Source: Neocallimastix lanati (nom. inval.) (taxonomy: Eukaryota; Neocallimastigomycota; Neocallimastigomycetes; Neocallimastigales; Neocallimastigaceae). Taken from it: DNA of 30,000 bases. The notes beneath the pieces are model-generated. The model had not been told where the DNA came from. It ran no database searches and saw only the letters and a program-made list of their open reading frames with translations. The stretch is taken from NCBI GenBank assembly GCA_016946835.1, contig JACVTC010000038.1, forward strand, positions 1,047,501-1,077,500, read 5' to 3'. How positions within the stretch are numbered: position 1 is the first letter of the stretch; the number at the start of each line of letters is the position of its first letter. Positions 1 to 11,248 of this stretch are shown here, piece after piece. Position numbers and translations under genes: made by a program.

Positions 1-218
1 CTTTTATTACACGACCCCTCCATTGAATAGGTGATGACATACATAAACTATATATAATTGTTGGTGCAATATCAATAATAGAAATAGGTGATGTATATAA
101 TTGATGACCTTCTTCAATTCCTGGACCATTAAAAATTAAAGGTGTAATAAGTTCTTCCATTGATAATTTTCCATAATCTTTTATATTTAAATAAACAAAT
201 AAATAAATAAATAGTTAA

Positions 219-253
<35 letters not shown>

Positions 254-355
254 GTGTAAATATAAATTCAATTATATATTATTATATATTAAATAAAAAA
301 ATTATATATATATATATATATATAACGTGAGAGAAAAAAAGAAATAAATAAATAA

Positions 356-389
<34 letters not shown>

Positions 390-1315
390 TATAAAAATCA
401 TACATATAAATATATACCTTTTCCATTCATATTTCTTCCATGATCAGACATTATAATACAAAAAGTATTATTCCAAATTTCTTTATATTCTTCTATTAAT
501 TGACCAATAAGTTCATCTGTTATTTCAAGTTGTTCCCAATATTTTTTCGAAAATCCAGAATGGCACCCTTCTCTATTCGAATTTTCCAATGATACAAAAA
601 TAACACTATGTTTATCATCATTAATTAGTTCTTCATTTCTTATAAAACTTTTAACACTTTCTATAGTTTCTTTATCATCTTTTCCTTTACTTATTATGTC
701 AACATATTCATTTGGTATCATTAATTTATCAAAATTATCTGCATTACTTCCAATATTCACCACACCAGTAACTGAATTATTATTCATACCATAACTCATA
801 AATACACCACATTTCCAACTATCACTTATACTTGCAGCATCATTATTATTTGAATTGTTTTTTCCAGAAGTAATTTCACTTTTAATTTCACTTGAATCTA
901 GAAGAATGGTAGAATCATCCAATAATGAATTTTTCAAATTACAACGAATAACTGAAAATAAATTTGGATAGTGTGAACCAATTCCCTCTGAAGATATAAT
1001 TCCACTATGATATGGATCATATTTATCTGAATTAATTCCTGTGAATATAGGATCGGCTGAAAACATAAATGAAGCAAGATTTGGTAAAGCTTCTGTTGGA
1101 TATACACTTCTACAAGATCTGGTATAAGTTCCTGTTTTCATTAATTTATTTATATTTTTCAATGAGGAAATTGTTCTATCCGTTGGAATGGAAAATCCAT
1201 TTATACATATAATTAAAACATGTTTAATTGGTGATACTTCATTTTTATTATTATTTCCCTGTGTAAAACTAACATTTAGAGGAGAAAGAGAAGGAGAATA
1301 TTCAATATCTTCCAT
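1..1315 (-). CDS. Alkaline-phosphatase-superfamily (ENPP/sulfatase-fold) protein, probably catalytically dead; 3' end off window
   Basis: Exon 1 is 1315-418 and exon 2 is 177-1, continuing past the window. The intron 417-178 has a GT donor and an AAAAG acceptor in phase 1, and joining rejoins the family block NGK-DYGKLSMEE. The fold is recognised from the N-terminal HVLIICINGF strand (residues 32-41), the VYPTEALPN nucleophile loop (71-79), SDHGR (290-294) and, in exon 2, PLIFNGPGIEEGH, DIAPTI and WRGRVI, all typical of bacterial alkaline-phosphatase-family and ENPP-like phosphohydrolases. There is no clear signal peptide; the first 30 residues are polar. An Asn/Ser-rich insert lies near 150-165. 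Oddly, the metal-binding Asp of the first motif is Asn39, the nucleophile position looks like Ala76, no Asp precedes Cys251-His252, and the usual HGG His is Tyr301. Activity is therefore doubtful. The family call is firm; the substrate is unknown. Confidence 0.8.
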
Positions 1316-1893
1316 TATGTATTATTTATTCTTAAATTATTACTTTGAAAATATAAATAAAAAAAAATATATATATATATATATTATATGTAAATCACTG
1401 AATTGGTAATCTTTTTATTTAATTTCTTTTTTTTTTTTTATTATTTATTTATTTATTATTATTATTGTTGTTGTTATTGTTGTTATTTTTATTTTTATTT
1501 TTTATTATTGTTATTGTTATTATTATTATTATTTCAATTTTTTTTTTTATATTTTTTTATCTTTTTATAATTTATTCAATTCAATTTAATTATATTAAAA
1601 TATCCTTGGCAAGTTATTACATAGTTTAATAATATAACTTTATTTAATATTATAAATAATATTTATTAAAAAAAATAAAATAAAATAAAATAAAATATTA
1701 AAAAAATTATCTATGACCTATTTATATTCTTTTATTTTTGAGATTTTATACAAATAAAAAAAGAATTCATTTTATACTAATATTTTTTATTATTATTATT
1801 TAATTTTTTTTTTTTTGTTTTTGTTTTTGTTTTTGTTTTTGTTTTTGTTTTTGTTTTTTCTATTACTTTATTTTATTTATTCTTTTTTATTAA

Positions 1894-1942
<49 letters not shown>

Positions 1943-2150
1943 TTATTTTTTATTTTATCTTTATCTTTTTTTATTTTATTTTATTTTTATTAATACTTTA
2001 CTCTTTTAATTACTTCAATATATCTATATATTTTTTTTTATTATTTATATTTCAAATATATATATATTTATATTACAAATTTTTACAAAAGATATTTTTA
2101 ATACTAAACATAAATATAAAGAAAAATAAATAAATAAAAAAAAAGAATAG

Positions 2151-2184
<34 letters not shown>

Positions 2185-3177
2185 ATAAATTGATATACTG
2201 CCAATTATTATTGGATATTAAAATATTTATATAGATAGATTATAAAAAAAAATCAACAGAGTTAATGAAAGAATTAATTCCTTTTAGATATATTAAATTT
2301 ATTAATTAATTATTAGTAAAATTATTAATTAAAATGATTTATTATTAAAAAGATTTTAACTTATTTTAACTTTTTCTTCTTTTGATTAAATATTATAAAT
2401 ATAATTAAATAGATAAAAACTAATATTACCTAAATATAATATAAAAAAATTTTTTTTTCATTATTATATTATTTAAAAGATTTTATGTAAAATATGTATA
2501 TCCTTTTTTCCTTTTTTTTTTTTTTTTTTGTTGTTGACAATACTATATTATTCCTATATGTAACTCTTTTTTCATATTTTTTTTATTAATTCAAAGTAAT
2601 AGCCAATTAGTATTTTTTTTTCTTTTTTCTTTTTCTTTTTTTTTTTTTTTTTAATTCTTTTTCTTTTTTTTTTTTTTTTATTTATTTAAAAAAAAAATTC
2701 TTTTTATTTATTTATTTTATTTTTAAAATTAATTTTTAAATTATTTAATAATTATTTTTTATTTATTTAATTTATTTATTATTTTTTATTCTATTTCGTT
2801 TTATAACTTTATATATTGATTTACATATAAATATAAAATATTTCATATATATATTTTATAGTATTTAATTATAAATTTAAATTATAAAAAAGAAAAAAAA
2901 TCTATATGGATTTATTTTTATTTTTTTCCTTTATATTTTAGTATTTTAAATAAGATTTTAATTTTTTTTTTTTAAATAAATTCTTTTTTTTAATTTTCTT
3001 TTGTTTTCTTATTTTTATTTTTTATTTTCTTTTTTTGTAAATAAAGAAAAAAAAAATGAATTTTGAATTTTTATTATTTCGTTTGAACTTTGATTAACAT
3101 GACCGTACTGGATAATATATATTTTATTTTATTTTATTATCAAAAATTATCCTCTGGATATATTATTAGTAATAAAT
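1316..3177. other. Gene-free A/T-rich intergenic region with simple repeats
   Basis: This stretch separates the phosphatase-like gene (5' side) from the septin 3' end. It holds only low-complexity DNA: a TTTTTG hexamer run near 1813-1857, a TTA trinucleotide run near 1891-1943, a long A tract at about 2149-2182 and many T tracts. The short open frames here are poly-Leu/Phe readings of the repeats. I see no gene or RNA in it. Confidence 0.75.
1813..1943. repeat. TTTTTG hexamer and TTA trinucleotide microsatellites
   Basis: About seven successive TTTTTG units are followed, after a short unique stretch, by an uninterrupted TTA run of about 50 bases. Both are seen directly. Confidence 0.9.
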
Positions 3178-3613
3178 CTACTTTCTTGGACTGTGTGCTT
3201 GACCTGGTGACTTTAAAGCTTCAATTTCAGCCTTTAAGGCTTGAACAGCAGAATGTTCAGCTTCAAGATCCTTATTAAGTCTATCACGTTCATCAATTAA
3301 CTATCATTGAAAAAAATAATAATAAATAAATAAATAATTTACAAATTTTAATTATAAAAATAATTATATAGCAATCAATAATTCTCACTTCTTGTTCCCA
3401 TTTTCTGAACTTGCTTTCTTCAGTACGAACTTGTTCAGTGAAACGTTTTCTGAGAGCATCTTCCTCTTCCTTCATCTTAGCATCGAATAATTTTCTAGCT
3501 CTATCATATTATTATAAATTTTATTAAATAATTAAATTAATTTTATAATTTTTTAAAATTATAAAAAATAAAAATAAAAATAAAAAACTTTAATAATCTA
3601 TAATATAATATAA

Positions 3614-3644
<31 letters not shown>

Positions 3645-5585
3645 TTACCTAACTTGAGGATCATCATCGGTTCTACCTTCTTTAGTAAGTCTATCAGCTC
3701 TGTAATTTTCATAATGTACTTCTTCAGTAGTACTAATTAAACTATCCATATGAGTTCTATTATTATAACGATTTTTAAATTAAAATAAAATCTCTTAGTC
3801 TTTTTTGTTTTCTTATTCCTCCTCATTTTTTAATTTACTAAATATTTCATTACCTAATTAATAAGTTTCTAAGTTTCTTAAAATCACAATGTTCTTCATT
3901 TTCAACTATTTTATATATATTATTAAAAGTATTTAAGAATTTATAATTTATATTAAATTAAATATAATATATAAATAAATAATTCTAATTATTTATAATA
4001 TATATATTTGAAATATATTTTTACCTTCGGCAACACCCCATAAGTATTGACGACCCTTAACACGACGACCATCTGGAGTAACAACATCTTGTTCACTACC
4101 AATAACGGCATATGGCATTGCATTCTATATTTATTTATTTATTTATTTATTTATTTACATTTAGGGAAAAAAAATCATAATAATAACAATAATATATATT
4201 AATGTAATATTATAACAAATTATATATCATCTCTAATAATAATATTTACAGCAATAGCAGCATTTCTTCTTGTAGTATCTTCATCATCACTTTCAATTGG
4301 TGGACAGAATACATTAATGTTATGGAATTTAATACAGTCAAGAATCTAATATTATTTTTATTTTTATAAAATAATTTTAAAAATTTTATAAATTTTAATA
4401 TAATTTAATAAAATGAATAATAAAAAAATAAAAAATTTTCTTTTCTTTTCTTTTTTATATAAAAATCATTTTTTAATAATAATTATAATTATAATAAATT
4501 ACTCTGTTTTTGAATTCAGCAAGATCAGCAGGTGTAATAGTATCAGCTTTAGAGATAACTGGGATTAAATTGACTCTTGAACCTAATTGCTTCATAACTT
4601 CAATATCTAATGGCTTTAATCTATTATATGAAAAATTTTTATTTTAAAAAAATCATATTTAAGAAAAAAAAATATATATATATATATAATTTTGTTAAAA
4701 ATTCAACTATCACTTCTATTAAATTATTTAATATTGTATTTAATATTCAATAAATTATAATAATTTTATAATTTTTCATTAAATATAAACATACGTATGA
4801 CCAGTTGGTTGAATAAAGTATAAACAAGCATGAACTCTCATATCATCAATATTTCTTCTATTTGCTTTTCTTTCTTGTTTCATATAATTTAAGTGTTGTT
4901 CATCAATGAATTCAACAATTGGTACCCAACAATCAGAATTATTAACATAATCACCAAAACCTGGAGTATCAATAATAGTTAATTGAACATTGAAACCCTT
5001 TTCTTCAATTTCTATTTACAGAAAATAATAATATTGAAGAATTTTTGTTGTTTTTGTTATTAACAATATTATTTTTTAATTCAGTTATTTAATTTATCAT
5101 ATTTAATATATTTATATAAAAATACCAGCTCTGATAATTTCAATTTCAACAGTTCTTTCTAATTGCTTTTGGAATCTCTTATCTTCATTTTGATATTCTC
5201 TCATTAAAGCAGCAAACAAAGTGTTGATAAAACTATTGTTACATAATATTTTTGTTTTAAAGTCATTAATAATATTTTTTGTATATATTTTAAATTTATA
5301 CAATAATTTTATTATTAGATATTAGCTAAATTAAAAACAACAGTTATAATAAATATTGATTATTTTATTTATATTCATATATTACGTTGTCTTTCCAGCA
5401 CCGGATTCACCTTTTTAAAATATATATATTATTATAATTAATGAAATTTATTAAAATGTTTTTTTTTTTAATATATATATCATTTAAATAGCAATATTAT
5501 AAAAATCATATTTATTAATCTTTTTTTTTATGATTAAGTATATCCATAATAAATAATTATTGATTTATTTATTTATATTTAAAAC

Positions 5586-5620
<35 letters not shown>

Positions 5621-6175
5621 AATATTCAAATACAATTCAAAATGGAAATACTTTTAATAAAATAAAAAAAACTAAATCAACTTTCTCCGAGTTATTTTTC
5701 AATTCTATTAATTTTTATATTTAATTTTCAATTTTATTAATATAATCATTTCATAATAAAGTTTATATTTTAATTTTATTTTATTTATAAATGATAAAAT
5801 AGACAAAATTTTGAATTAATACTTATTTCATGTTCACTGATACAATAGCATTATTATTTATCTCTTTTTTTGATAATTAATTAATTTAACACATTTGATT
5901 TAATTAAACCTATCATTTGTTTACAATTACTATTCCAAAATAATTTTTCTATTTACATTATTTTGAAATTCATTATTTATTGAATAAATAATAAACGCTA
6001 ATAAATAATATCATATAAACCATTTTCTCAAAAAAATATTAAAGTTTTGTTTGTACTATTTTCAATTCTTACCAACAACCATAATGGTAAAGTGTGCTCC
6101 CTTTCTGGAAACAATCTTGTGTCTTTGATTTGGAAGATTTGCAATACCTATGAAATCGTGAGTTGGTGATGACAT
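3178..6175 (-). CDS. CDC12: Septin GTPase, fungal Cdc12/AspC-like, 11 exons
   Basis: Septins polymerise into hetero-oligomeric filaments at the cell cortex and septation sites. Exons on the minus strand: 6175-6073, 5410-5386, 5232-5126, 5011-4795, 4620-4503, 4345-4250, 4124-4025, 3905-3854, 3756-3649, 3500-3389, 3300-3178. They total 1161 nt, 386 residues plus TAG, with every junction keeping frame. Visible features: the IANLPNQRHKIV polybasic start (13-24), P-loop GESGAGKTT (35-43), switch motif DTPG (93-96), G4 motif SKAD (174-177), the septin unique element around KGRQYLWGV and DFKKLRNLLIRTHM (about 245-275), and a charged C-terminal coiled coil (about 310-376) ending in SPRK. The start is supported because MSSPTHDFIGIANLPNQ matches septin N-termini. 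All acceptors are TAG except the first (AAG). The N-terminal sequence favours the Cdc12/AspC group; the exact paralogue is inferred. Confidence 0.95.
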
Positions 6176-6726
6176 CTTATTTTTCCTTACTTAATTGTTC
6201 AAAATTTGTGTTTTTTTTTTTTTTTTTTTTAATCAAATATTAATTATTAGAGTTATAAGAATAATAAATATATTTAAGTATTAGTGAATTGAATTGATAG
6301 GTTTCTATAAAAAAAAAAAAATTAATAAAGGTAAAAATATTTATAATTTATTAAATTATTGTTTTATTTACATTATGTTTATTCTTTTTTTTTTTTTTTT
6401 TTTTTTTTTTTTCTAAAAAAAACAATGATTATTAAGTTTTATGAAAAATAATTTGATATATAAAAATTTTTATAAAAAAAAAATTATAATTAATATTATT
6501 AATATAAATAAAAATATTATATAATTATATAAAATTATAAAATAATATATACAATTATAATTAAAATATATTAAATAATATATAATTAAATATAATAAAT
6601 AGTAATATAATAAAAAAAGGTGTAAAAGAAATATAATGATTAATTATTTAATAAAAATGTATTATTTATTACTACATTAATACATCAATTGATTTTAATA
6701 TTATTAATTTTTACTGTCCTATATGT

Positions 6727-6800
<74 letters not shown>

Positions 6801-7194
6801 CATCTATTTCACAATTAAATTGAGCAATTTTATTCATTCAGTTAATATATAATAATATATTTATTTAAATTGTTTTATATGAATTTATAATTATATTTTA
6901 ATATATATTATTTCATGTTAATAAATAATAATATAAAACGTATACTTACAAGTTTGCTACATACATTAAAAAGATGTAATGTATTTTTAAATTAAGATGT
7001 GAAGAATAAGCCGTTTTTTTTATTAATATATATTATTTAAATCAAATTTATTTAATTATTATCTATTATGATATTATTTCTATTATACTTTATTATTATT
7101 ATTAATTATTAATTATTATTATTTTGATAATTGTTTATTATCTACATTATTTATATGAAATTACTATTTCTATTGATTATTATTTATATTATCT
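6176..7194. other. A/T-rich intergenic region upstream of septin, with TTTA tetranucleotide run
   Basis: Contains T tracts at about 6211-6230 and 6386-6411 just upstream of the septin start, and a long (TTTA)n run at about 6729-6800. No coding signal. It holds the septin 5' UTR and promoter, but no specific element could be defined. Confidence 0.7.
6729..6800. repeat. (TTTA)n tetranucleotide microsatellite
   Basis: About 70 bases of uninterrupted TTTA units, read directly. Confidence 0.95.
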
Positions 7195-7535
7195 ATTTAT
7201 TTATTATTTATTATTTATTATTTTATTTATTATTTATTATTTATTATTTATTATTTATTATTTATTATTTATTATTTATTATTTATTATTTATTATTTAT
7301 TATTTATTATTTATTATTTATTATTTATTATTTATTATTTATTATTTATTATTTATTATTTACTATTATTTATTATTTATTATTTATTATTTATTATTTA
7401 TTATTTATTATTTATTATTTATTATTTATTATTGATTATTTATTATTTATTATTTATTATTTATTATTTATTATTTATTATTTATTATTTATTATTTATT
7501 ATTTATTATTTATTATTTATTATTTATTATTTATT
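7195..7535. repeat. Heptanucleotide array (TTATTTA)n, array 1
   Basis: More than 300 bases of a 7-bp unit, with a few variants (a TTTTATT near 7218, an ACTATT near 7362, a GATT near 7434). The open frames through it only translate the repeat and are not genes. Its right edge abuts the truncated reverse transcriptase frame of the Ty1/copia remnant. The same unit recurs at 17575-17961 and 25835-25999. Confidence 0.95.
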
Positions 7536-7544
7536 TTTATTATT

Positions 7545-8740
7545 GTCATAATCAATTCCAAATTTTTTGATTATATCCTCTTGCTACTAATCGAACTTTT
7601 TATTTAATGATTTTGTTATTTGAATTTCTTTTAATTGTAAGCCTTCATTTTGATATAATAATATTATACATATATTTATTACTTCTTTATTTATAAAATC
7701 ATTGTATATATTAATTTTTTTTTTTTTATCATTTTTATTAGAGATTTGATTGATACTATGTTGATTATAATTCATTATATCATTATTATTAATTTTTTAT
7801 TGGGTTATTGATATTATTGTTATTGTTAATGTCATTGTCATAATCAATACAATTTAAAATTCTATATTTACTAATGTGCAAATTGTCGTTTACATTGTCA
7901 GAGCTTAGTGAGTTGGGCTTTTTACTTTTATTATTGTATAAATTATCATTAATATTATTATTTTCTATATTATTACCTATATTATTAGATTCGAGGCTAT
8001 TATCATTGTATAAATTGATATTATTATTAACCATTAATATTATTACTGTCTATGTAATTTTCTATTGCATTGGTTTCTATGCTTTCATCTCTTGAATAGT
8101 CGTTTTCTTAATAATTATTTTATCTTATCATCAATATCCTTAATAATATAAATATGATTATTGTTATCAAATCCTAAATTAATTTCAAACTTTAGTTTAT
8201 TTTAATTAAAGTTAATATAATATGCAATACATCTGAATGTTTTTAAATGACCTAGTTTAACTTCAATCCCATAATAAATTTCATCTAGGAATTTTTTTTG
8301 TTTATGCTTATATGAGACACTACTTTTTAAATTTTGGCTGCTTATTTGACAGAAGAAATCCTAAAAGCTTAAGCTAAGTTTTTGATCAGAATAAAAAGGT
8401 TTTTGTGTGTTATGATATTGTTCTGTAAAATTTTCCAGTAACACTATTATTTTATTAAATTTTATATTGGAGAGAATAATCTTTGTATACCATTTTTCTA
8501 TCAAAAGTTTAAAATTCTTTTATTGCTATATTTTTTTTGCATTATCTATTTTGTTGTAACTGTTAATGCATTCAATGTATTTTCTTTTATTCGAATAATT
8601 ATTTCTTCTATAATTTCTATAATTTGAACTTTATTTGTTTTTTTTTTTTTTTTTTTAATTTTTATTTTTCTTATTTTTATTATTTTTTTGTTATAGGAAC
8701 AATTCTCTGTTTTATTATTAATTATATTGCACATATTGCA
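7545..8740 (-). mobile_element. Ty1/copia LTR-retrotransposon remnant (gag knuckle, integrase end, RT start)
   Basis: On the minus strand, three pieces appear in copia polyprotein order. First, CNMCNIINNKTENC (8740-8699) fits a gag zinc knuckle CX2CX4HX4C with the His replaced by Asn, followed by a Lys/Asn-rich stretch. Next, EIYYGIEVKLGHLKTFRCIAYY (about 8290-8205, broken here and there) and a following GFDNNNHIYIIKDIDD are the C-terminal integrase region. Last, VRLVARGYNQK with FGIDY in the next frame (about 7597-7545) is the start of the copia reverse transcriptase. The protease and the integrase core are missing or unrecognisable, stops and frameshifts are frequent, and the element ends abruptly at the heptamer array. 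No LTRs were seen. The identity of the integrase and RT pieces is good; the zinc knuckle assignment is inferred. Confidence 0.7.
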
Positions 8741-8981
8741 ATATTTTTAGTTTTATAATTGGAATTTTTGTTTAAACTTAAAAAATATTATTGAGTAAAT
8801 CTATATTCATGATGTCATTGGCTTCTTAATTATAATTATTTTTTTTTTTTGTTCTTTCCAATATGATATAATACTTTATTATTATTTTTTATGTTTTCAT
8901 ATATGTTTCCGGGAGTATTTGCTTTTTTTCTGAAATAAAATATTAGTTTGAGAGCCTTTGGTAGGTATTCAAATAAGTAGT

Positions 8982-9788
8982 TTATTTATTCTTGTTCATA
9001 ATTGGTAAAATTTTATTCTTTATTTGTTTGAATATTATCATCTTTATACCGTCGCAACCCTTATTGAGTACTACTCCTAGGCATGATTTCTGTATAGAGA
9101 GCCGCAGATCATTAGGATCAAATAAATCCTGACCGGATTTGGACTTAACAAGATGAAGAGTAGAAGCTAAATATGCAGGTTTAGAAATCTTCTTGAGACC
9201 ATGCCAACCACGACTATAGTCTTTGTTTATAAAATAGTTACTAATTTTGATAATATATGCTTTATAACGATTGGAACGTAAGGTGCTTTTACGCTTTCTC
9301 AAAGCTTTGCATAATATTTATAATATTGAGTAAATTGATCTAAATAACTATCCACCGAAGGGTAATCTGAGAAACGTTTAATATTTTCATATGCAAAATG
9401 TTTAGCAATTGAAATCTTCTGTACATATTCTAGGCAGTAGAAAGTAAGGCCTTTAAATTTGGAGGGAATAAAAGCTTTAATTTCTTTACCAACACTGATT
9501 GAAGTATTAAAAAATTCTTTTAACTATAACATCTGCTGAGCTGATATTTCATCAAACTTGGATTCAAGATTACTTGCTAAAACAAAAAAATAATTATTAG
9601 ACAGTATATTTGTATTCTGAGTATTACAAATAGGTTTCGACCATTTGAAAATTTTCTTAGGTTTATTAAAACCATTTGAATGATTCTTATTGCATGATAA
9701 GAAGATAGGATAATGATCAGAAATATTATTTACAAAAGAACTAGCAGAAGATAAATGTACAATAAAATTATAGCACTTAACCTCTAAT
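8982..9788 (-). mobile_element. LINE fragment C: end of APE endonuclease plus linker before RT
   Basis: The minus strand carries ISDHYPIF (about 9724-9701), the C-terminal SDHxP motif of the apurinic-type endonuclease in non-LTR retrotransposons. A basic linker follows that continues into an open frame 9302-8982 (RKRKSTLRSNRYKAY, then SGQDLFDPNDLR), similar to the region between endonuclease and reverse transcriptase in LINE ORF2. In-frame stops (near 9528 and 9298) and the lack of an RT domain after it show a dead, truncated copy. Its left side (8741-8981) is A/T-rich with no clear homology. Confidence 0.6.
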
Positions 9789-9868
9789 ACCCAAGTGATG
9801 AATCTTCATCAGTACATTATGTATGGGAACTGAGTCTTATGTTCTTTTAAGGTCCAAAAAAAGCAAGG
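9784..9868 (-). mobile_element. Isolated LINE reverse transcriptase motif A piece
   Basis: On the minus strand the sequence reads FLDLKRT-stop-DSVPIHN and then VLMKIHHLGIRG. It aligns with AFLDLKKAYDSVPIFN...LGIRD of LINE copy A, the catalytic-Asp motif A of reverse transcriptase. It lies before (5' of) the endonuclease piece, the reverse of normal LINE order, so it comes from a different copy or a rearrangement. Confidence 0.6.
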
Positions 9869-10292
9869 TTTTTTTTTTTTAGATTAGAAAGAGAATAAAT
9901 ACAATTCCATTGTTTTATTAAATCGATGATTTAATTTTTATGTATTACTTTTTTTAGAAAATGCATTATATAATTTAAAAATAAAAAATAAAATGTATAT
10001 ATAAAAGATTAAGTATAATGATATAAAATAAAAAAAAAAATTTTTTAAATTAATCATAGAAAATTTAATGTAATAAATAATAAAAATAAGTTCAAAAGTT
10101 ATAAAAAAATTTCTGTGTGATGTATACTATGTGTAGTAACATGATTACTAGTTAAATCTAAAATAATAAAACAAATAAGTAACATCTTTAAAATAGATAG
10201 TGTTGTATCCACTAAACTCTCCAAAGATCATCAAAAGTTAAATTACTTACTAAGGGTTCTGTATTCGGCACTGTGCTATTAGTAAATGGGTA
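9869..10292 (-). mobile_element. Possible LINE 3' tail with poly(A)
   Basis: On the minus strand this ends in CTTTCTAATCT followed by 12 A (forward T run 9869-9880). The end of LINE copy A is similar: TCTTAGTCT followed by 24 A. The rest is A/T-rich and noncoding. This is inferred from the tail resemblance only. Confidence 0.35.
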
Positions 10293-11248
10293 TTTTTTTT
10301 TTTTTTTAACAGCAGCAAACTTGTTTCATCTTTAATTAATTAAATATATGATAAAAAAAAAAAAAAAAAAAAAAAAGATAAAAAATAACAAAAAAAAGCA
10401 CAAAATAAAATAAAATAATGATATAATATATTCTAGTTTCATTTAATTAAAATCTGTAAGACTTCACAAGGGCATTATTATACTGTAGTATAATAATTAA
10501 TTTTGACTTTGCAATGTTAATCATAATTTTAAAATACAAAATTATGATCTTCATTGGTTGTGCTAGCCCTGCTAGCCTGTCTTACTGTTTCTTCAGCATT
10601 GACGCTCTTGGTAGTAGTAGTACGATTCGATTTGAACCTATTGAACTAAGACCATTGCTGGCCAATAGCAATAGGTATAATCGATTGAAGAAGTGCCGCA
10701 GTAACCACCAAGAATGAAGTATCAGAATAAGCACTTGATTTCATTCACTTAAATAGATCCTTCCATTCCCTTGTACTGTTATTAATACTTCGACCTCCAA
10801 GAAGGAAATTATACACTTTTTCACACACACTAGAATCAACAAACACATTATTTTCAATACTAATACTAACATTACTAAAAATACTATTACTAATATTACT
10901 ATAACTATTATTACTATTATTACTATTACTATTATTGCTATTGCTATAATCATTATTACTATTAACAATATCATTTGTTAGGTTGTCACGGTTAAAAGCA
11001 TTATATAAAAATAAAATTTTATCATTAACTTTACTACGAATATGATTGAAAAATGGTCAATCAATTAACCAATACCTTATCCATTGTTTATTACTTTTAC
11101 AATAAGGACAAAAATTAGGATACATTTGATCTATTATTTTTGCAGCTTTAGCAATTCTAGCATCTAATCTATATCTGCTTCGTGCTCTCAATAGCCAACA
11201 GAAACCATATGAAAGATCAGGATATTCATAACAAAGTTTTATAAAATC
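10293..11248 (-). mobile_element. LINE fragment B: degenerate C-terminal part of ORF2 with poly(A) tail
   Basis: The minus strand from 11248 reads YPDLSYGFCWLLRARSRYRL, then PNFCPYCKSNKQ (a CPxC knuckle). It then passes a stop and an Asn/Ser-rich low-complexity stretch (about 10975-10855), and VYNFLLGGRSI (about 10805-10770), a stop, and FLVVTAALLQSIIPIA. Copy A carries the matching blocks in the same order: YPKYQLGFFWISRIR, CPCCG, LLGGRS-like and GIAEYLTNVIPF. It therefore belongs to the same family but is older and has more stops. Forward T15 at 10293-10307 marks the poly(A) tail. Copy A's poly(A) tail abuts it at 11248/11249, which suggests that A inserted into B or recombined with it. Confidence 0.7.

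Noticed and set aside
1815-2009. Open frame rich in Leu and Phe
   Set aside because: Reads through TTTTTG and TTA microsatellites; no protein-like composition.
7124-7607. Long open frames (103 and 158 codons) through 7195-7535
   Set aside because: They are translations of the 7-bp repeat (Leu/Phe/Ile/Tyr periodicity of seven residues); a 7-bp unit gives no stops in some frames.
7789-8034. Asn-rich 81-codon minus-strand frame as a separate gene
   Set aside because: It lies between the integrase and RT pieces of the copia remnant and is best read as the low-complexity linker of that element.
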